A stretch of 64,000 nt of DNA from NCBI RefSeq assembly GCF_026167525.1, contig NZ_CP110679.1, positions 2,157,501-2,221,500 of the forward strand. Reading direction: 5' to 3'. Both the position numbers and the translations under genes were made by a program. Shown here piece after piece: positions 52,727 to 62,443 of this stretch. Numbering within the stretch: the stretch's first letter is position 1; each line of letters starts with the position of its first letter. The notes beneath the pieces are model-generated. The model searched no databases and was not told where the DNA came from. It saw nothing but the letters and a program-made list of their open reading frames with translations. The stretch comes from Sphingomonas sp. M1-B02. Lineage in GTDB: Bacteria > Pseudomonadota > Alphaproteobacteria > Sphingomonadales > Sphingomonadaceae.

Positions 52727-53995
52727 ATGTCGCAACCTACCCGCATTCTGCTCTCGCTCGTCGCGGGCCTGATCGTCGGCGCGCTATTCGCCGCCTATGC
52801 ACCGGAGACCGGGCTCTCGGTCGCCAATTGGGCGCAGCCGGTGGGCCAAGCATGGCTGAACGGGCTGCAGATGACGATCGTGCCGCTGGTCTTCGCCTTG
52901 CTGATCACCGGCGTGACTGCCACCGCAGAGGCGGCGCGGGCGGGACGGCTCGCCGGGCGCGCGATCGCGCTCTATGTCACCGTGCTGTTCCTCTCGGCAG
53001 CCTTGGCGGGGGTGCTGACCCCCTTGCTCCTCGAAATCTGGCCTTTGCCGCAGGAATCGGCGGCGAACCTGCGCGCGGCATTGGTCGGCGCCGAACAGAT
53101 CGGCCCGGTGCCGCCGCTCGGCGAATTCTTCGCGGCGATCATTCCCGCCAACATCGTCAAGGCGGCGGTCGACAATGCCTTCCTCTCGCTCATCATCTTC
53201 TCGCTGCTCTTCGCCTTCGCGATCACCCGGATCGGCGAGGAGCAACGCAAGCTGCTCGTCGGTTTCTTCGCCGCGATCCGCGACGCGATGCTGGTGGTAA
53301 TCGACTGGGTGCTGTGGATCGCCCCCATCGGGGTCTTCGCGCTGGCGCTGGTCGTCGGCGCCAAGGCGGGGACCGGCGCGTTCGGCGCGCTGCTCCATTA
53401 TATATTGATCGTCGCCGGGGTCGGCTTCGTCGTCGCACTGTTCGCTTATCCAGTGGCGGTGTTCGGGGGCCGGGTGCGCTTCGCGCGCTATGTGCAAGCG
53501 GCGCTCCCCAGCCAGGCAGTGGCGCTCAGCACCCAATCCTCGCTCGCCACCCTGCCGGTGATGATCGAGGGCGCGAGCGATCTCGACGTGCCCGTCGCGG
53601 TCTCGGGCGTGACGCTCCCGCTCGCGGTCGCGATCTTCCGCGCGACGGGCCCGGCGATGAACTTCGCGGTGGCGATCTATGTCGCGACCTGGTTCGACGT
53701 GCCGCTCAGCCCCGCCACGCTCGCGGTCGGCGCCGTCGTCGCCGCGCTCACCTCGCTAGGCTCGGTCAGCCTGCCCGGCACGGTCAGCTATGTCAGCGCG
53801 ATCGCGCCCGTGGCGGCAACGATCGGCGCGCCGGTGGCGCCGCTCGGGCTGCTCGTCGCGGTCGAGACGCTGCCCGACATCATGCGCACCGTCGGCAACG
53901 TCACCTGGGATCTCGCCGCCACCACCTGGCTATCGCGCCGCGCCGACAAGGTCCCGCTCGACGAGGCCGACGCGATCGTGCGGCACGACAGCTAA
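52727..53995 (+). CDS. Dicarboxylate/amino-acid:cation symporter (DAACS family)
   Basis: 422 residues with eight or so transmembrane helices and two re-entrant loops. [20 protein letters not shown] is the serine-rich first hairpin and [17 protein letters not shown] the second; [22 protein letters not shown] is the conserved unwound helix 7 region, with the usual NMDGT partly changed. It imports glutamate, aspartate or C4-dicarboxylates with sodium or protons. It is divergent from glmM. Confidence 0.88.
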   Translation: MSQPTRILLSLVAGLIVGALFAAYAPETGLSVANWAQPVGQAWLNGLQMTIVPLVFALLITGVTATAEAARAGRLAGRAIALYVTVLFLSAALAGVLTPLLLEIWPLPQESAANLRAALVGAEQIGPVPPLGEFFAAIIPANIVKAAVDNAFLSLIIFSLLFAFAITRIGEEQRKLLVGFFAAIRDAMLVVIDWVLWIAPIGVFALALVVGAKAGTGAFGALLHYILIVAGVGFVVALFAYPVAVFGGRVRFARYVQAALPSQAVALSTQSSLATLPVMIEGASDLDVPVAVSGVTLPLAVAIFRATGPAMNFAVAIYVATWFDVPLSPATLAVGAVVAALTSLGSVSLPGTVSYVSAIAPVAATIGAPVAPLGLLVAVETLPDIMRTVGNVTWDLAATTWLSRRADKVPLDEADAIVRHDS

Positions 53996-54004
53996 GGTAC
54001 AGCT

Positions 54005-55348
54005 TTATTTGAGCAGCACCAGTTCCTCAGCCATGCTCGGGTGCAGCGCCACGGTCTGGTCGAAGGCATCCTTGGTCAGACCTGCCTTCACCGCCACCGC
54101 CGCCGCCTGCAGGATCTCCGGCGCGTCCGGCCCGATCATGTGCAGTCCCACCACGCGCCCGGTGATCCCGTCGCAGATCATCTTGTACAGGGCCCGCTCG
54201 TGGCGCCCCGCGAGCACATTCTTCATTGCCCGGAAATCGGACGTATAGACCTTCACCGAGCCGAGCTTGTTGCGCGCCTCGCCCTCGGTCATCCCGACCC
54301 CCGCCATCGGCGGATGGCTGAACACCGCGCTCGGGATGCAGCTATAATCGACCGTGTGCGGCTTATCGCCGAAGATCGTGTCGGCGAATGCCTGCCCCTC
54401 GCGGATCGCCACCGGGGTCAGCTGGACGCGATTGGTCACGTCGCCGACCGCATAGATGCTGTCCACGGTCGAGCGATTGTCGTCGCCCACCTTCACCGCG
54501 CCCTGCGCGTCCAGCTCGACGCCGACCGCTTCGAGCCCCAGCCCCATCGTGTTGGGAACCCGGCCGGTGGCGAACAGCACCACATCGACATCCATCGGAT
54601 CCTGCCCCGACAGATGCACGCGCACTCCGTCGTCCAGCTTCTCGATCTTTTCGAATTCGGCGTGGAAGCGGAAATCAATCCCCTTGGTGAGCGAGATCTG
54701 CAGCAGCCGGTCGCGGATCGACTGGTCATAGCCGCGCAGGATGACGTCGCTGCGGTTGACGAGAGTCACCCGCGATCCAAACTCGTTGAAGATTCCGGCG
54801 AACTCGTTGGCGATATAGCCGCCCCCGGCGATCACGATCCGCTTGGGCAATTTGTCGAGATGGAAGACCTCGTTCGAGGTGATGCCCAAATCGCTGCCCG
54901 GAAAGTCGGGCACATGCGGATGCGCGCCCGTCGCGACCAAAATATACTTCGCCGTAACCGTACGCCCGCTCGCCAGCGTCACTTCATGCGGCCCGGTCAC
55001 GGTGGCGCGCTCGAGGATGATCTCGGCGCCGGCATTTTCCAGGCCCTGCGTGTAGAGCCCGTTGAGCCGATCGACGTCGCCCATCACATTGTCGCGCAGC
55101 ACCGCCCAGTCGAAGCTGCAGTCGGGCACGTTCCAGCCGAAGCGGCGTGCGTCCTTCAGATCCTCGGCGAAATGCGCGCCGTAGACGAGCAGCTTCTTGG
55201 GCACGCAACCGCGGATCACGCAGGTCCCGCCGACCCGATACTCCTCCGCCACCGCCACCTTCGCGCCATAGGCGGCAGAGACGCGCGAGGCGCGCACCCC
55301 GCCCGAGCCCGCGCCGATGACGAAGAGGTCGTAGTCGTAATCGCTCAT
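54005..55348 (-). CDS. gor: Glutathione-disulfide reductase
   Basis: 447 residues. FAD-binding LFVIGAGSGGVRASRVSA, redox-active disulfide GGTCVIRGCVPKK, NADPH-binding IVIAGGGYIANEFAG and the dimer-interface catalytic histidine in ALHPSMAEELVLL at the very C-terminus. It keeps glutathione reduced in the cytoplasm. It is transcribed in the same direction as pgi, 39 bp downstream of it in order of transcription. No Shine-Dalgarno weakness seen. Confidence 0.94.
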   Translation of the reverse strand: MSDYDYDLFVIGAGSGGVRASRVSAAYGAKVAVAEEYRVGGTCVIRGCVPKKLLVYGAHFAEDLKDARRFGWNVPDCSFDWAVLRDNVMGDVDRLNGLYTQGLENAGAEIILERATVTGPHEVTLASGRTVTAKYILVATGAHPHVPDFPGSDLGITSNEVFHLDKLPKRIVIAGGGYIANEFAGIFNEFGSRVTLVNRSDVILRGYDQSIRDRLLQISLTKGIDFRFHAEFEKIEKLDDGVRVHLSGQDPMDVDVVLFATGRVPNTMGLGLEAVGVELDAQGAVKVGDDNRSTVDSIYAVGDVTNRVQLTPVAIREGQAFADTIFGDKPHTVDYSCIPSAVFSHPPMAGVGMTEGEARNKLGSVKVYTSDFRAMKNVLAGRHERALYKMICDGITGRVVGLHMIGPDAPEILQAAAVAVKAGLTKDAFDQTVALHPSMAEELVLLK

Positions 55349-55387
55349 TCTGATTCCTTGTTCGTACCGGGGCCTTTGCCGGGATGA

Positions 55388-56881
55388 CTATGGGAAAGCC
55401 CTGCGGATCAAATCGGTAGTCGAGGGGTCGAATTCCAGCCCGCCCGATTCCGCCGCGCGCGCCATTTCCTTGCCCAGCTCCACGCCGAACTGGTCGAACG
55501 GATTGATCCCCAGCAGCACCGCATTCACGAACGTCCGCTGCTCGTAGAAGGCCAACAGCGCCCCCAGCGTCCGCGCATCCAGCCGATCGAGCAGCAGCGT
55601 CGAGCTCGGCCGATCGCCCGGATAGGCGCGCGCGGGATCGTCCTGCCCCTTGCCCGCCATCAGCGCTGCGCCCTGTGCGAGCAGGTTGAGCAGCAACTGG
55701 CGATGATGCGCCTCGGCGAGGCTGTCGCCCGCCTCGATCACCCCGACGAATTCGACCGGCACCAGATGCGTCCCCTGGTGCAGCAGCTGGAACACCGCAT
55801 GCTGCGCGTCGGTGCCGACCCCGCCCCAGGTGATCGGCGCGGTCGGCCAGGTCACCGGCTCGCCGTCGCTGGTCACGCTTTTGCCGTTCGATTCCATCTC
55901 GAGCTGCTGCAGATAGGAGGGGAGCAGCCGCAGCCGCTCGTCATAGGCGAAGGTCGCACGCGTCTCGCATCCCCGCGCCTGGGTGTAATAAAGATCCGCA
56001 AATGCCGCCAGCACCGGCGCATTCTGGCTCGCCTCCATCAGGCGAAAGTGCCGGTCCATCTCGGCGGCGCCCTCCAGCAATTCCTCGAACGCATCCCAGC
56101 CCAGTGCGAGCGCTGCCGGGAAGCCGATCGACGACCAGAGCGAGTAACGCCCGCCCACGCTTTCGGCGAAGGGGAGAACCCGCGTTTCGTCCACGCCCCA
56201 CTCCACCGCCTTGTCGGGCGCCGCAGTCAGCGCGATCACCTGGCCATAAGGATCGCCAACCCCCGCCTCCGACATCCAGGCCAGCGCGCTCTCGGCATTC
56301 AGGATCGTCTCGGTCGTGGTGAAGGTCTTGGAGGCGATCACCAGCAGAGTTGCCGCCGGATCGAAGCGATCCATCGCCGCTTCCAGCGCCAGCCCGTCGA
56401 CGTTCGAAACCACTGCCACTTCATAGCGGTCGGCATAGCGCCCCAGCGCGTCGACCAGCAGGTCCGGGCCCAGCGCCGATCCGCCGATGCCGATATGCAG
56501 CACGTGCCGGATCGGCCCCAGCGCCTCGGCCTCGATCGCGTCGATCAGCGCGCGCATCCGCGCCTGGAAGCCGCGCGCCCGTGCCACGCTCTCGGGCGCC
56601 CCTTCGCCGCGCTCGGCGCTATGCTCGGCCGGGCGGCTCTCAGTGACGTTGATTGCCTGCCCGCCGAACAGCGCATCGCGCTTCGCCGCCAGCCCCATCG
56701 CCTCGGCAATGCTGGAGAAGGCCGCGACGGCGTCCGCAGTCAAATGGGTCTTCGACCAGTCGAAATGGATGCCCGCCACGTCGGCCGAAAGCGCGTCGAC
56801 ACGCCCCGCATCCGCCTCGAACAGGCTTTTCAGCGTCTGGGGCGCAAGTGCGTGGATCGGCGACCAGTCGGGCAATGCCAT
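55388..56881 (-). CDS. pgi: Glucose-6-phosphate isomerase
   Basis: 497 residues from the second ATG (56881), which is properly spaced behind AGGAG; the first ATG is too close. Family blocks are HIGIGGSALGPDLLVDAL, VVSNVDGLALEAAM, IASKTFTTTETILNA, GGRYSLWSSIGFPAAL, and the C-terminal NPFDQFGVELGKEMA. It interconverts glucose-6-phosphate and fructose-6-phosphate and thereby feeds glmM's pathway. It is encoded divergently from lepB with 115 bp between starts. Confidence 0.94.
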   Translation of the reverse strand: MALPDWSPIHALAPQTLKSLFEADAGRVDALSADVAGIHFDWSKTHLTADAVAAFSSIAEAMGLAAKRDALFGGQAINVTESRPAEHSAERGEGAPESVARARGFQARMRALIDAIEAEALGPIRHVLHIGIGGSALGPDLLVDALGRYADRYEVAVVSNVDGLALEAAMDRFDPAATLLVIASKTFTTTETILNAESALAWMSEAGVGDPYGQVIALTAAPDKAVEWGVDETRVLPFAESVGGRYSLWSSIGFPAALALGWDAFEELLEGAAEMDRHFRLMEASQNAPVLAAFADLYYTQARGCETRATFAYDERLRLLPSYLQQLEMESNGKSVTSDGEPVTWPTAPITWGGVGTDAQHAVFQLLHQGTHLVPVEFVGVIEAGDSLAEAHHRQLLLNLLAQGAALMAGKGQDDPARAYPGDRPSSTLLLDRLDARTLGALLAFYEQRTFVNAVLLGINPFDQFGVELGKEMARAAESGGLEFDPSTTDLIRRAFP

Positions 56882-56996
56882 GTTCATCTCCTGTTGGGCA
56901 GCGTAAACGCTGGTCAGCCCCTATCGTCCCGCGGTGGCGGCTGCCACCCGGATTCATCGTCTTGACGCCACCGCACAGCCCAAGCAGAGCAGCTTC

Positions 56997-57860
56997 ATGG
57001 AAAATGCGCCCCCCGCCGAAGCCGAAAAGCCGGCAACCGACGCCCCCAAGCCCTATTCGGTGGGGACCGCGACGGAAAAGCCCAAGTCCGAATGGCGCGA
57101 TCTGGGCACCTTCCTGCTCAAGCTGGCGATCATCGTCTTCATCGTGCGCAGCTTCATCTTCTCGCCTTTCTCGATTCCCAGCGAGTCGATGCTGCCGCGG
57201 CTGCTGATCGGCGACTATCTGTTCATCACCAAATGGAACTATGGCTATTCGAAACACTCGCTGCCGTTCAGCCTGCCGCTGATCCCGGGGCGCATCTTCC
57301 CCGGCACACCCGAGCGCGGCGACGTCGTCGTGTTCAAGGCGCCTCCGGCCGACAATACCGATTGGATCAAGCGCGTGATCGGCCTCCCCGGCGACACCGT
57401 CCAGATGGTCGCCGGCCAGCTTGTCCTCAACGGCAAGCCCGTCCCCAAGCAGCGCGTCGCCCAGTTCATCCTGCCGATCACCCCCAATTTCGAACGCTGC
57501 GATCCGCAGTTCCTCTCTGCCGACGCGCAGGGCAAACCGGTCTGCAGCATCCCCCGCTTCCGCGAGACGCTGCCCAACGGCAAGACCTATGACGTGCTCG
57601 ATCAGCGCATGCTGCCCAAGGACAATACCGGCGTATATACCGTCCCCGCCGGCCACGTCTTTCTGATGGGCGACAATCGCGACAATTCGACCGACAGCCG
57701 ATTCAGCCATGACGAGGGCGGGATCGAGTTCGTGCCGCTGGAGAATATCCAGGGCAAGGCGGTGGTCAGCTTCTGGTCGACCGACGGCAGCGCCAACTGG
57801 CTGCTCCCTTGGACTTGGTTCACCGCGGCGCGCTGGGAACGGCTTGGAGAAGGCTTCTGA
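56997..57860 (+). CDS. lepB: Signal peptidase I
   Basis: 287 residues from the ATG at 56997. One transmembrane helix (FLLKLAIIVFIVRSFIF) precedes the catalytic serine in IPSESMLPRLLIGDYLF; the lysine is in DWIKRVIGLPGD, and the closing box is GHVFLMGDNRDNSTDSR. It removes signal peptides from exported proteins on the periplasmic face. It heads the lepB-rnc-era cluster typical of proteobacteria. The last four bases overlap rnc. Confidence 0.94.
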   Translation: MENAPPAEAEKPATDAPKPYSVGTATEKPKSEWRDLGTFLLKLAIIVFIVRSFIFSPFSIPSESMLPRLLIGDYLFITKWNYGYSKHSLPFSLPLIPGRIFPGTPERGDVVVFKAPPADNTDWIKRVIGLPGDTVQMVAGQLVLNGKPVPKQRVAQFILPITPNFERCDPQFLSADAQGKPVCSIPRFRETLPNGKTYDVLDQRMLPKDNTGVYTVPAGHVFLMGDNRDNSTDSRFSHDEGGIEFVPLENIQGKAVVSFWSTDGSANWLLPWTWFTAARWERLGEGF

Positions 57861-58555
57861 CCGCCCCGTCGCTGGGAGAGTGGATCGCCAAGACCTTCGG
57901 CCGGACGCCTGCCAATCTCTCCGCTTATGAGCGCGCGCTGACGCATGGCAGCCAGGCCGCAGCCAATTACGAGCGGCTCGAATTTCTCGGCGACCGCGTG
58001 CTTGGCCTCGTCATCGCCGAATGGCTGTTCCAGCATTTCCCCGGCGAGCCCGAAGGCGCGCTTTCGCGCCGCCTGAACGCACTGGTGACCGGTCCGGTCT
58101 GCGCGGACGTCGCCCGCCGGCTGGGCGTGGTCCCGCACCTGCGCCTGGGCAAGCAAGCGCGCGAGGACGGCGCCGCTGACAGCGACAATGTTCTCGGCGA
58201 CGTGATGGAGGCGTTGATCGGCGCTTATTATCTCGAATATGGCCTGGAGGCCGCGCGCACTTTCGTCCGCTCGGCGTGGGAGCCTCTGATCGACGTCCAC
58301 AGCCAGGCGCCCAAGCATCCCAAGTCCGAGCTGCAGGAATGGGCCGCCGCCCACAACCGCCGCCCCCCCGAATATGCGATCCTCGACCGCTCCGGCCCCA
58401 ACCACGCGCCGCGCTTCAAGGTGAAGGTCAGCATCGGCAAGCTCGCGGAGGCCAGCGCAGAGGGCACGAGCAAGCAGGAAGCGGAAACCGCGGCCGCGGC
58501 AGCGCTGCTGGCGAAGCTGGCGAAGCTGGCGAAGCTGGCGAAGCTGGCGAAATAG
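57857..58555 (+). CDS. rnc: Ribonuclease III, with Leu-Ala-Lys repeat tail
   Basis: 232 residues if started at the CTG 57857, which overlaps the lepB stop (CTGA) and stands behind GGAGAAGG. TTG codons at 57809 and 57815 are the alternatives, but lie deeper inside lepB. The nuclease domain has ERLEFLGDRVLGLVIAEWLF and DVMEALIGAYYLEYG; the double-stranded RNA-binding domain runs from PKSELQEWAAAHNRRPPEY to TSKQEAETAAAAALLAKL. The protein ends in five copies of a Leu-Ala-Lys triplet encoded by a nine-base tandem repeat. It processes rRNA and mRNA. Confidence 0.9.
   Translation: MTAPSLGEWIAKTFGRTPANLSAYERALTHGSQAAANYERLEFLGDRVLGLVIAEWLFQHFPGEPEGALSRRLNALVTGPVCADVARRLGVVPHLRLGKQAREDGAADSDNVLGDVMEALIGAYYLEYGLEAARTFVRSAWEPLIDVHSQAPKHPKSELQEWAAAHNRRPPEYAILDRSGPNHAPRFKVKVSIGKLAEASAEGTSKQEAETAAAAALLAKLAKLAKLAKLAK
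58508..58551 (+). repeat. Nine-base tandem repeat in the 3' end of rnc
   Basis: CTGGCGAAG is repeated five times with no mismatch, encoding Leu-Ala-Lys. Slippage would add or remove three residues without shifting frame. Confidence 0.92.
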
Positions 58556-58684
58556 GGGGCCGCCCCCGCCCTCAAAAGCCTAGGTCTATCGAAAGCGCTG
58601 GGCCAGTGGAGTAAGGAAAGAGCCAAACCACAGTATCTTTCGCCCTTAGCCTATCGAAGGGTGCCCAACCGTATCGCGAGACAA

Positions 58685-59596
58685 ATGACCGAAACCCCGA
58701 CCCCCAACCAACATTGCGGCCTCGTCGCCATCGTCGGTGCCCCCAATGCCGGCAAGTCCACCCTCGTCAACGCGCTCGTCGGCCAGAAGGTGGCGATCGT
58801 CAGCCCCAAGGCGCAGACCACCCGCGCCCGGCTGATGGGCCTCGCGATCGAGGACCGGACCCAGCTCCTGCTGGTCGACACACCAGGCATCTTCACCCCG
58901 GCCCGCCGGCTCGATCGGGCGATGGTCGCCGCCGCCTGGGAAGGCGCGGAGGGCGCCGACGTCATTGCGCTGGTGGTTGACGGCAAGGCCGGGACAGGTG
59001 CGAAGGTCCGCGCGATCCTCGAAAGCCTCGCCAAGCGCCCCGAGCCCAAGATCCTCGTCCTCAACAAGGTCGACATCGCCGACAAACCGCGTCTGCTCGG
59101 CCACGCCGCCAAACTCAACGAGGCGCTCGCCTTCGACGAAACCTATTTCGTCAGCGCCGCCACCGGCGACGGGGTGCCCGAGTTCAAGGCCGCGATCGCC
59201 GCGCGCATGCCCGAGGGTCCCTGGCACTTCCCCGAGGACCAGGTCTCCGATGCCACCGAGCGGATGATCGCCGCCGAAGTGACGCGGGAACAGCTCTACC
59301 TCCAGCTCCACGCCGAGTTGCCGTACGCGAGCGCCGTCGAAACCGAGAAATATAGCGAGCGCCCCGACGGATCGGTCGAAATCCACCAGCAGATCCTGGT
59401 CGAGCGCAATACCCAGCGCGCGATCGTGCTCGGCAAGGGCGGCACCCGCCTCAAGGAAATAGGCAGTCGCGCCCGCGCCGAACTCAGCCGCATCACCGGC
59501 GTGCCCGTGCACCTCTATCTGCACGTCAAGGTGAACCCCAAATGGGAGGACGATCGCTCGCTCTATCGCGAGATCGGTCTCGATTGGGTCGAATAA
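58685..59596 (+). CDS. era: GTPase Era
   Basis: 303 residues from the ATG at 58685; a GTG at 58661 is possible. G1 VAIVGAPNAGKSTLVNALVG, G3 LLLVDTPGIF, G4 LVLNKVDIAD, G5 SAATGDG, and a C-terminal KH domain (QRAIVLGKGGTRLKEIGSRARAEL). It binds 16S rRNA and assists 30S ribosome assembly. Third gene of the lepB-rnc-era cluster. Confidence 0.95.
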   Translation: MTETPTPNQHCGLVAIVGAPNAGKSTLVNALVGQKVAIVSPKAQTTRARLMGLAIEDRTQLLLVDTPGIFTPARRLDRAMVAAAWEGAEGADVIALVVDGKAGTGAKVRAILESLAKRPEPKILVLNKVDIADKPRLLGHAAKLNEALAFDETYFVSAATGDGVPEFKAAIAARMPEGPWHFPEDQVSDATERMIAAEVTREQLYLQLHAELPYASAVETEKYSERPDGSVEIHQQILVERNTQRAIVLGKGGTRLKEIGSRARAELSRITGVPVHLYLHVKVNPKWEDDRSLYREIGLDWVE

Positions 59597-59612
59597 GGAA
59601 ACCGACGCCAGC

Positions 59613-60311
59613 CTAGCCCAGCAGCTCGTCTACCCAGGCCGGCACCAGCGTCCCCGCCGGCCCCATTCGGCTTTCGGCGAACCACAGGCTGCCCTCGGAA
59701 GGGTCGAGGTTGAGCTCCAGTGTCGCGGCACCGTGGTAGCGCGCGGTCTGGACGAATCCTGCGGCCGGGTAGACCGCCCCGGACGTCCCGATCGAGACGA
59801 ACAGGTCGGCCTTCGCGAGCGCCTGCTCGATCACGTCCATCCGGTACGGCATCTCGCCGAAGAAGACGATGTCCGGCCGTAGCGCCGACGCCCCACATGC
59901 CGGGCAGATGTGCCCCGGCGGCAGCGCGGCCTCCCAGGGCTGGCGCGCCTCGCACCGTGCGCAAAGCGCCGACTTCAACTCGCCATGCATGTGCAGCAGC
60001 CGCTTCGAACCCGCGCGTTCGTGGAGATCGTCGACATTCTGCGTCACCAGCAACAAGTCGCCCGCCCATTCTGCGTCGAGCCGGGCCAGCGCCCGATGCG
60101 CCGCATTGGGCTCCACCGCAGCCAGTTGCTCGCGCCGCGCGTCATAGAAGCGGTGCACCTGTGCACGATCTCGCTCCAGTGCTTCAGGAGTGCAGACATC
60201 CTCGACGCGGTGCCCTTCCCACAGCCCGCCCGGCCCGCGAAAGGTCGCCACGCCGCTTTCCGCCGATATGCCGGCGCCGGTGAGGATCAGGATATTGTGG
60301 ATATCGCGCAT
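59613..60311 (-). CDS. cobB: NAD-dependent protein deacylase (sirtuin, CobB type)
   Basis: 232 residues from the ATG at 60311. ILILTGAGISAESGVATFRG binds NAD; TQNVDDLHERAGS and the catalytic histidine of LHMHGELKSALC follow; two Cys pairs (ALCARC and HICPAC) hold zinc. A YxxR pair (FYDARREQL, about residue 60) is the signature of class III sirtuins that remove succinyl groups as well as acetyl groups. It is divergent from dapB with about 115 bp between. Confidence 0.93.
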   Translation of the reverse strand: MRDIHNILILTGAGISAESGVATFRGPGGLWEGHRVEDVCTPEALERDRAQVHRFYDARREQLAAVEPNAAHRALARLDAEWAGDLLLVTQNVDDLHERAGSKRLLHMHGELKSALCARCEARQPWEAALPPGHICPACGASALRPDIVFFGEMPYRMDVIEQALAKADLFVSIGTSGAVYPAAGFVQTARYHGAATLELNLDPSEGSLWFAESRMGPAGTLVPAWVDELLG

Positions 60312-60426
60312 CGGGCGCTTGTATCGCTGCTGGAGCCCTTGTCGCAAATCGGATGCGACAACATCGCTCCGGCGGCTGTAAATTCCCCCTGTCGCCCGGC
60401 CCCCTGCTTGTGCCACAGCTTGGCGC

Positions 60427-61155
60427 ATGACCAGCATCGGAATCTTCGGCAGCATGGGCCGGATGGGACAGGCCATCGTCGCCGTCGCCCCGCAACTCGG
60501 CGCGCAGATTGCCGGGGGTTGCGATCAGGGCGACGACACTGCCGAGCTGGCGCGCAAGGCCGATGTTCTCGTCGACTTCTCGGCCCCAGCGGCGCTCGAG
60601 GCGCATCTCGCCGCCGCACGCGCCGCGTGGACCCCGATCATGATCGGCACCACCGGGCTCAGCGAAAGGCACCACGCGCTGATCACCCAGGCCGCGGGCG
60701 AAATTCCCGTCCTCCAGACCGGCAATACCTCGATGGGCATCGCGTTGCTCGCTCGCCTCGTGCGCGAGGCCGCCGCCCGGCTCGGCCCCGATTGGGATAT
60801 CGAGATTGTCGAGATGCACCATCGCAACAAGGCCGACGCGCCTTCGGGCACTGCCCTGATGTTAGGCGAAGCTGCCGCGCACGGCATCGGCACCACGCTG
60901 TCCGCCGCCGCCGTCACCGATCGTGCGGGGCTCACCGGGCCGCGCGCCGACGGCACGATCGGCATGGCCAGCCTGCGCGGCGGCTCGGTCGTCGGCGATC
61001 ACAGCGTGGTGTTCGCCACCGCGGGCGAGCGGATCGAACTCATCCACCGCGCCGACGATCGCGCGATCTTCGCGCGCGGCGCGGTTCGGGGCGCGCTCTG
61101 GCTCAAGGATCAGCAGCCCGGTCGCTACACGATGGACCAGGTCCTCGGCATGTGA
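60427..61155 (+). CDS. dapB: 4-hydroxy-tetrahydrodipicolinate reductase
   Basis: 242 residues. SIGIFGSMGRMGQAIV is the nucleotide-binding loop, IMIGTTGLSERH and QTGNTSMGIALLARL follow, and the catalytic EMHHRNKADAPSGTALML is complete. It makes tetrahydrodipicolinate for diaminopimelate and lysine synthesis. The next gene, nth, starts in its stop codon (GTGA). A second gene of the pathway, the dapF-like one, lies at 28.8 kb. Confidence 0.94.
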   Translation: MTSIGIFGSMGRMGQAIVAVAPQLGAQIAGGCDQGDDTAELARKADVLVDFSAPAALEAHLAAARAAWTPIMIGTTGLSERHHALITQAAGEIPVLQTGNTSMGIALLARLVREAAARLGPDWDIEIVEMHHRNKADAPSGTALMLGEAAAHGIGTTLSAAAVTDRAGLTGPRADGTIGMASLRGGSVVGDHSVVFATAGERIELIHRADDRAIFARGAVRGALWLKDQQPGRYTMDQVLGM

Positions 61156-61799
61156 AGAAGGCCGCCATAATCGAATTCTTCGCCCGCCTGGCCGCGGACA
61201 ATCCCCACCCCGAGACCGAACTCGAATCGGTCAACGATTACACCCTGCTCGTCGCCGTCGTCCTTTCGGCCCAGGCGACCGACGCCGGCGTCAACAAGGC
61301 CACCCGCCGACTGTTCGCCGAGGTCGACACCCCCGAAAAGATGGTCGCGCTGGGCGAAGAAGGGCTCAAGCGGCACATCAGGACGATCGGCCTGTTCAAC
61401 ACCAAGGCAAAGAATGTCATCGGCCTGTCCGAAGCGCTGATCCGCGATCATGGCGGCAAGGTGCCCGCCAACCGCGACGCTCTCGAAAAGCTGCCCGGCG
61501 TCGGCCGCAAGACCGCCAATGTCGTGATGAATGTCGCTTTCGGCGCCGAGACCTTCGCAGTCGACACCCATATTTTCCGCATCGGCAACCGCACCCGGCT
61601 CGCTCCCGGCAAGACCCCGCTTGCGGTCGAACTGAAGCTCGAGAAGGCCGTCCCCCGGCCCTTCCGGCTGCACGCGCACCATTGGCTGATCCTGCACGGC
61701 CGCTATGTCTGCAAGGCACGCACCCCCGAATGTTGGCGCTGCATCGTCGCCGACCTCTGCCCCTATCAACCCAAGACCCCGCCGCCCTCCGCCCGCTAA
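61152..61799 (+). CDS. nth: Endonuclease III
   Basis: 215 residues from a GTG at 61152, overlapping the dapB stop. The helix-hairpin-helix with catalytic lysine and aspartate is seen in [20 protein letters not shown] and [13 protein letters not shown], and the 4Fe-4S cluster motif C-x6-C-x2-C-x5-C at the C-terminus ([17 protein letters not shown]). It removes oxidised pyrimidines from DNA and nicks the abasic site. Confidence 0.94.
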   Translation: MKKAAIIEFFARLAADNPHPETELESVNDYTLLVAVVLSAQATDAGVNKATRRLFAEVDTPEKMVALGEEGLKRHIRTIGLFNTKAKNVIGLSEALIRDHGGKVPANRDALEKLPGVGRKTANVVMNVAFGAETFAVDTHIFRIGNRTRLAPGKTPLAVELKLEKAVPRPFRLHAHHWLILHGRYVCKARTPECWRCIVADLCPYQPKTPPPSAR

Positions 61800-61849
61800 G
61801 CTGAATCGGCTGGCGCCCCCGTCGCGGCTTTGCTAGGCGGCATCCCCAG

Positions 61850-61926
<77 letters not shown>

Positions 61927-62094
61927 GATCCTTTGCCTGTCCTCCAGCTCGCGGCCGTCCGAATTTGGGGCAGCGGGGCGATCTCTGTACGATATGCAAA
62001 AGCTGCCTCGGACACGTCGCGGTGCAATAACGACGAGCGAAGGATGCGTTCATTCGCATCTGCGCGGATAAAGCGCTTTGGGGGGAGGTACCCT

Positions 62095-62433
62095 ATGGGC
62101 GTGGACGAAATACATAGCTTCTACGATGTCGCCGAAGCCGCGATCCGCCGCGGCAAAGTGGCGATCGGGCATCATCGCATAGCCTGGACCGTTACGAGCG
62201 GGCGCGGGATGGGCGGATCGTTTTCAGTCCGAAGCGGTGCGCTATTGGCGATTGGATCATCGTGCTCGCCCGGCATTGAGGTGGAACTAATCTTCATTCA
62301 GTCCTCCCGGCGGGAGGCCGGGAACCAGAGCCAAGGGGCGGGTTCGATTGTGACCCTGGGTCCCCGCCTCGGGGATGACAATGGGGATGGACGGGGCGCC
62401 GGAGGCATTGCCCGATTGCCGCCACAGGCGTAG
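62095..62433 (+). CDS. Possible small protein, unassigned
   Basis: 112 residues from an ATG at 62095 preceded by an excellent GGGGGGAGG site. The first 80 residues (MGVDEIHSFYDVAEAAIRRG and later HRIAWTVTSGRGMGGSFSV) have protein-like composition. The last 40 run into a family-2 repeat (62300-62385) and look non-coding, so the natural C-terminus may have been replaced by repeat insertion. No family recognised. The rest of 61927-62094 holds nothing I can assign. Confidence 0.35.
   Translation: MGVDEIHSFYDVAEAAIRRGKVAIGHHRIAWTVTSGRGMGGSFSVRSGALLAIGSSCSPGIEVELIFIQSSRREAGNQSQGAGSIVTLGPRLGDDNGDGRGAGGIARLPPQA
62300..62385. repeat. Family-2 hairpin repeat
   Basis: CTCCCGGCGGGAGG (GGGAGG arms) near the left end, and GGTCCCCGCCTCGGGGATGAC at the right end; the latter matches the arms of the element at 15762-15870 in its CCCCG-C-GGGGATGAC core. 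Probably a degenerate copy of the same intergenic repeat. Confidence 0.5.
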
Positions 62434-62443
62434 CGGGACCCGC

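Noticed and set aside
59910..61151. Long plus-strand frame upstream of nth
   Set aside because: It is opposite or out of frame with cobB and dapB, both unmistakable; nth begins at the GTG overlapping the dapB stop.
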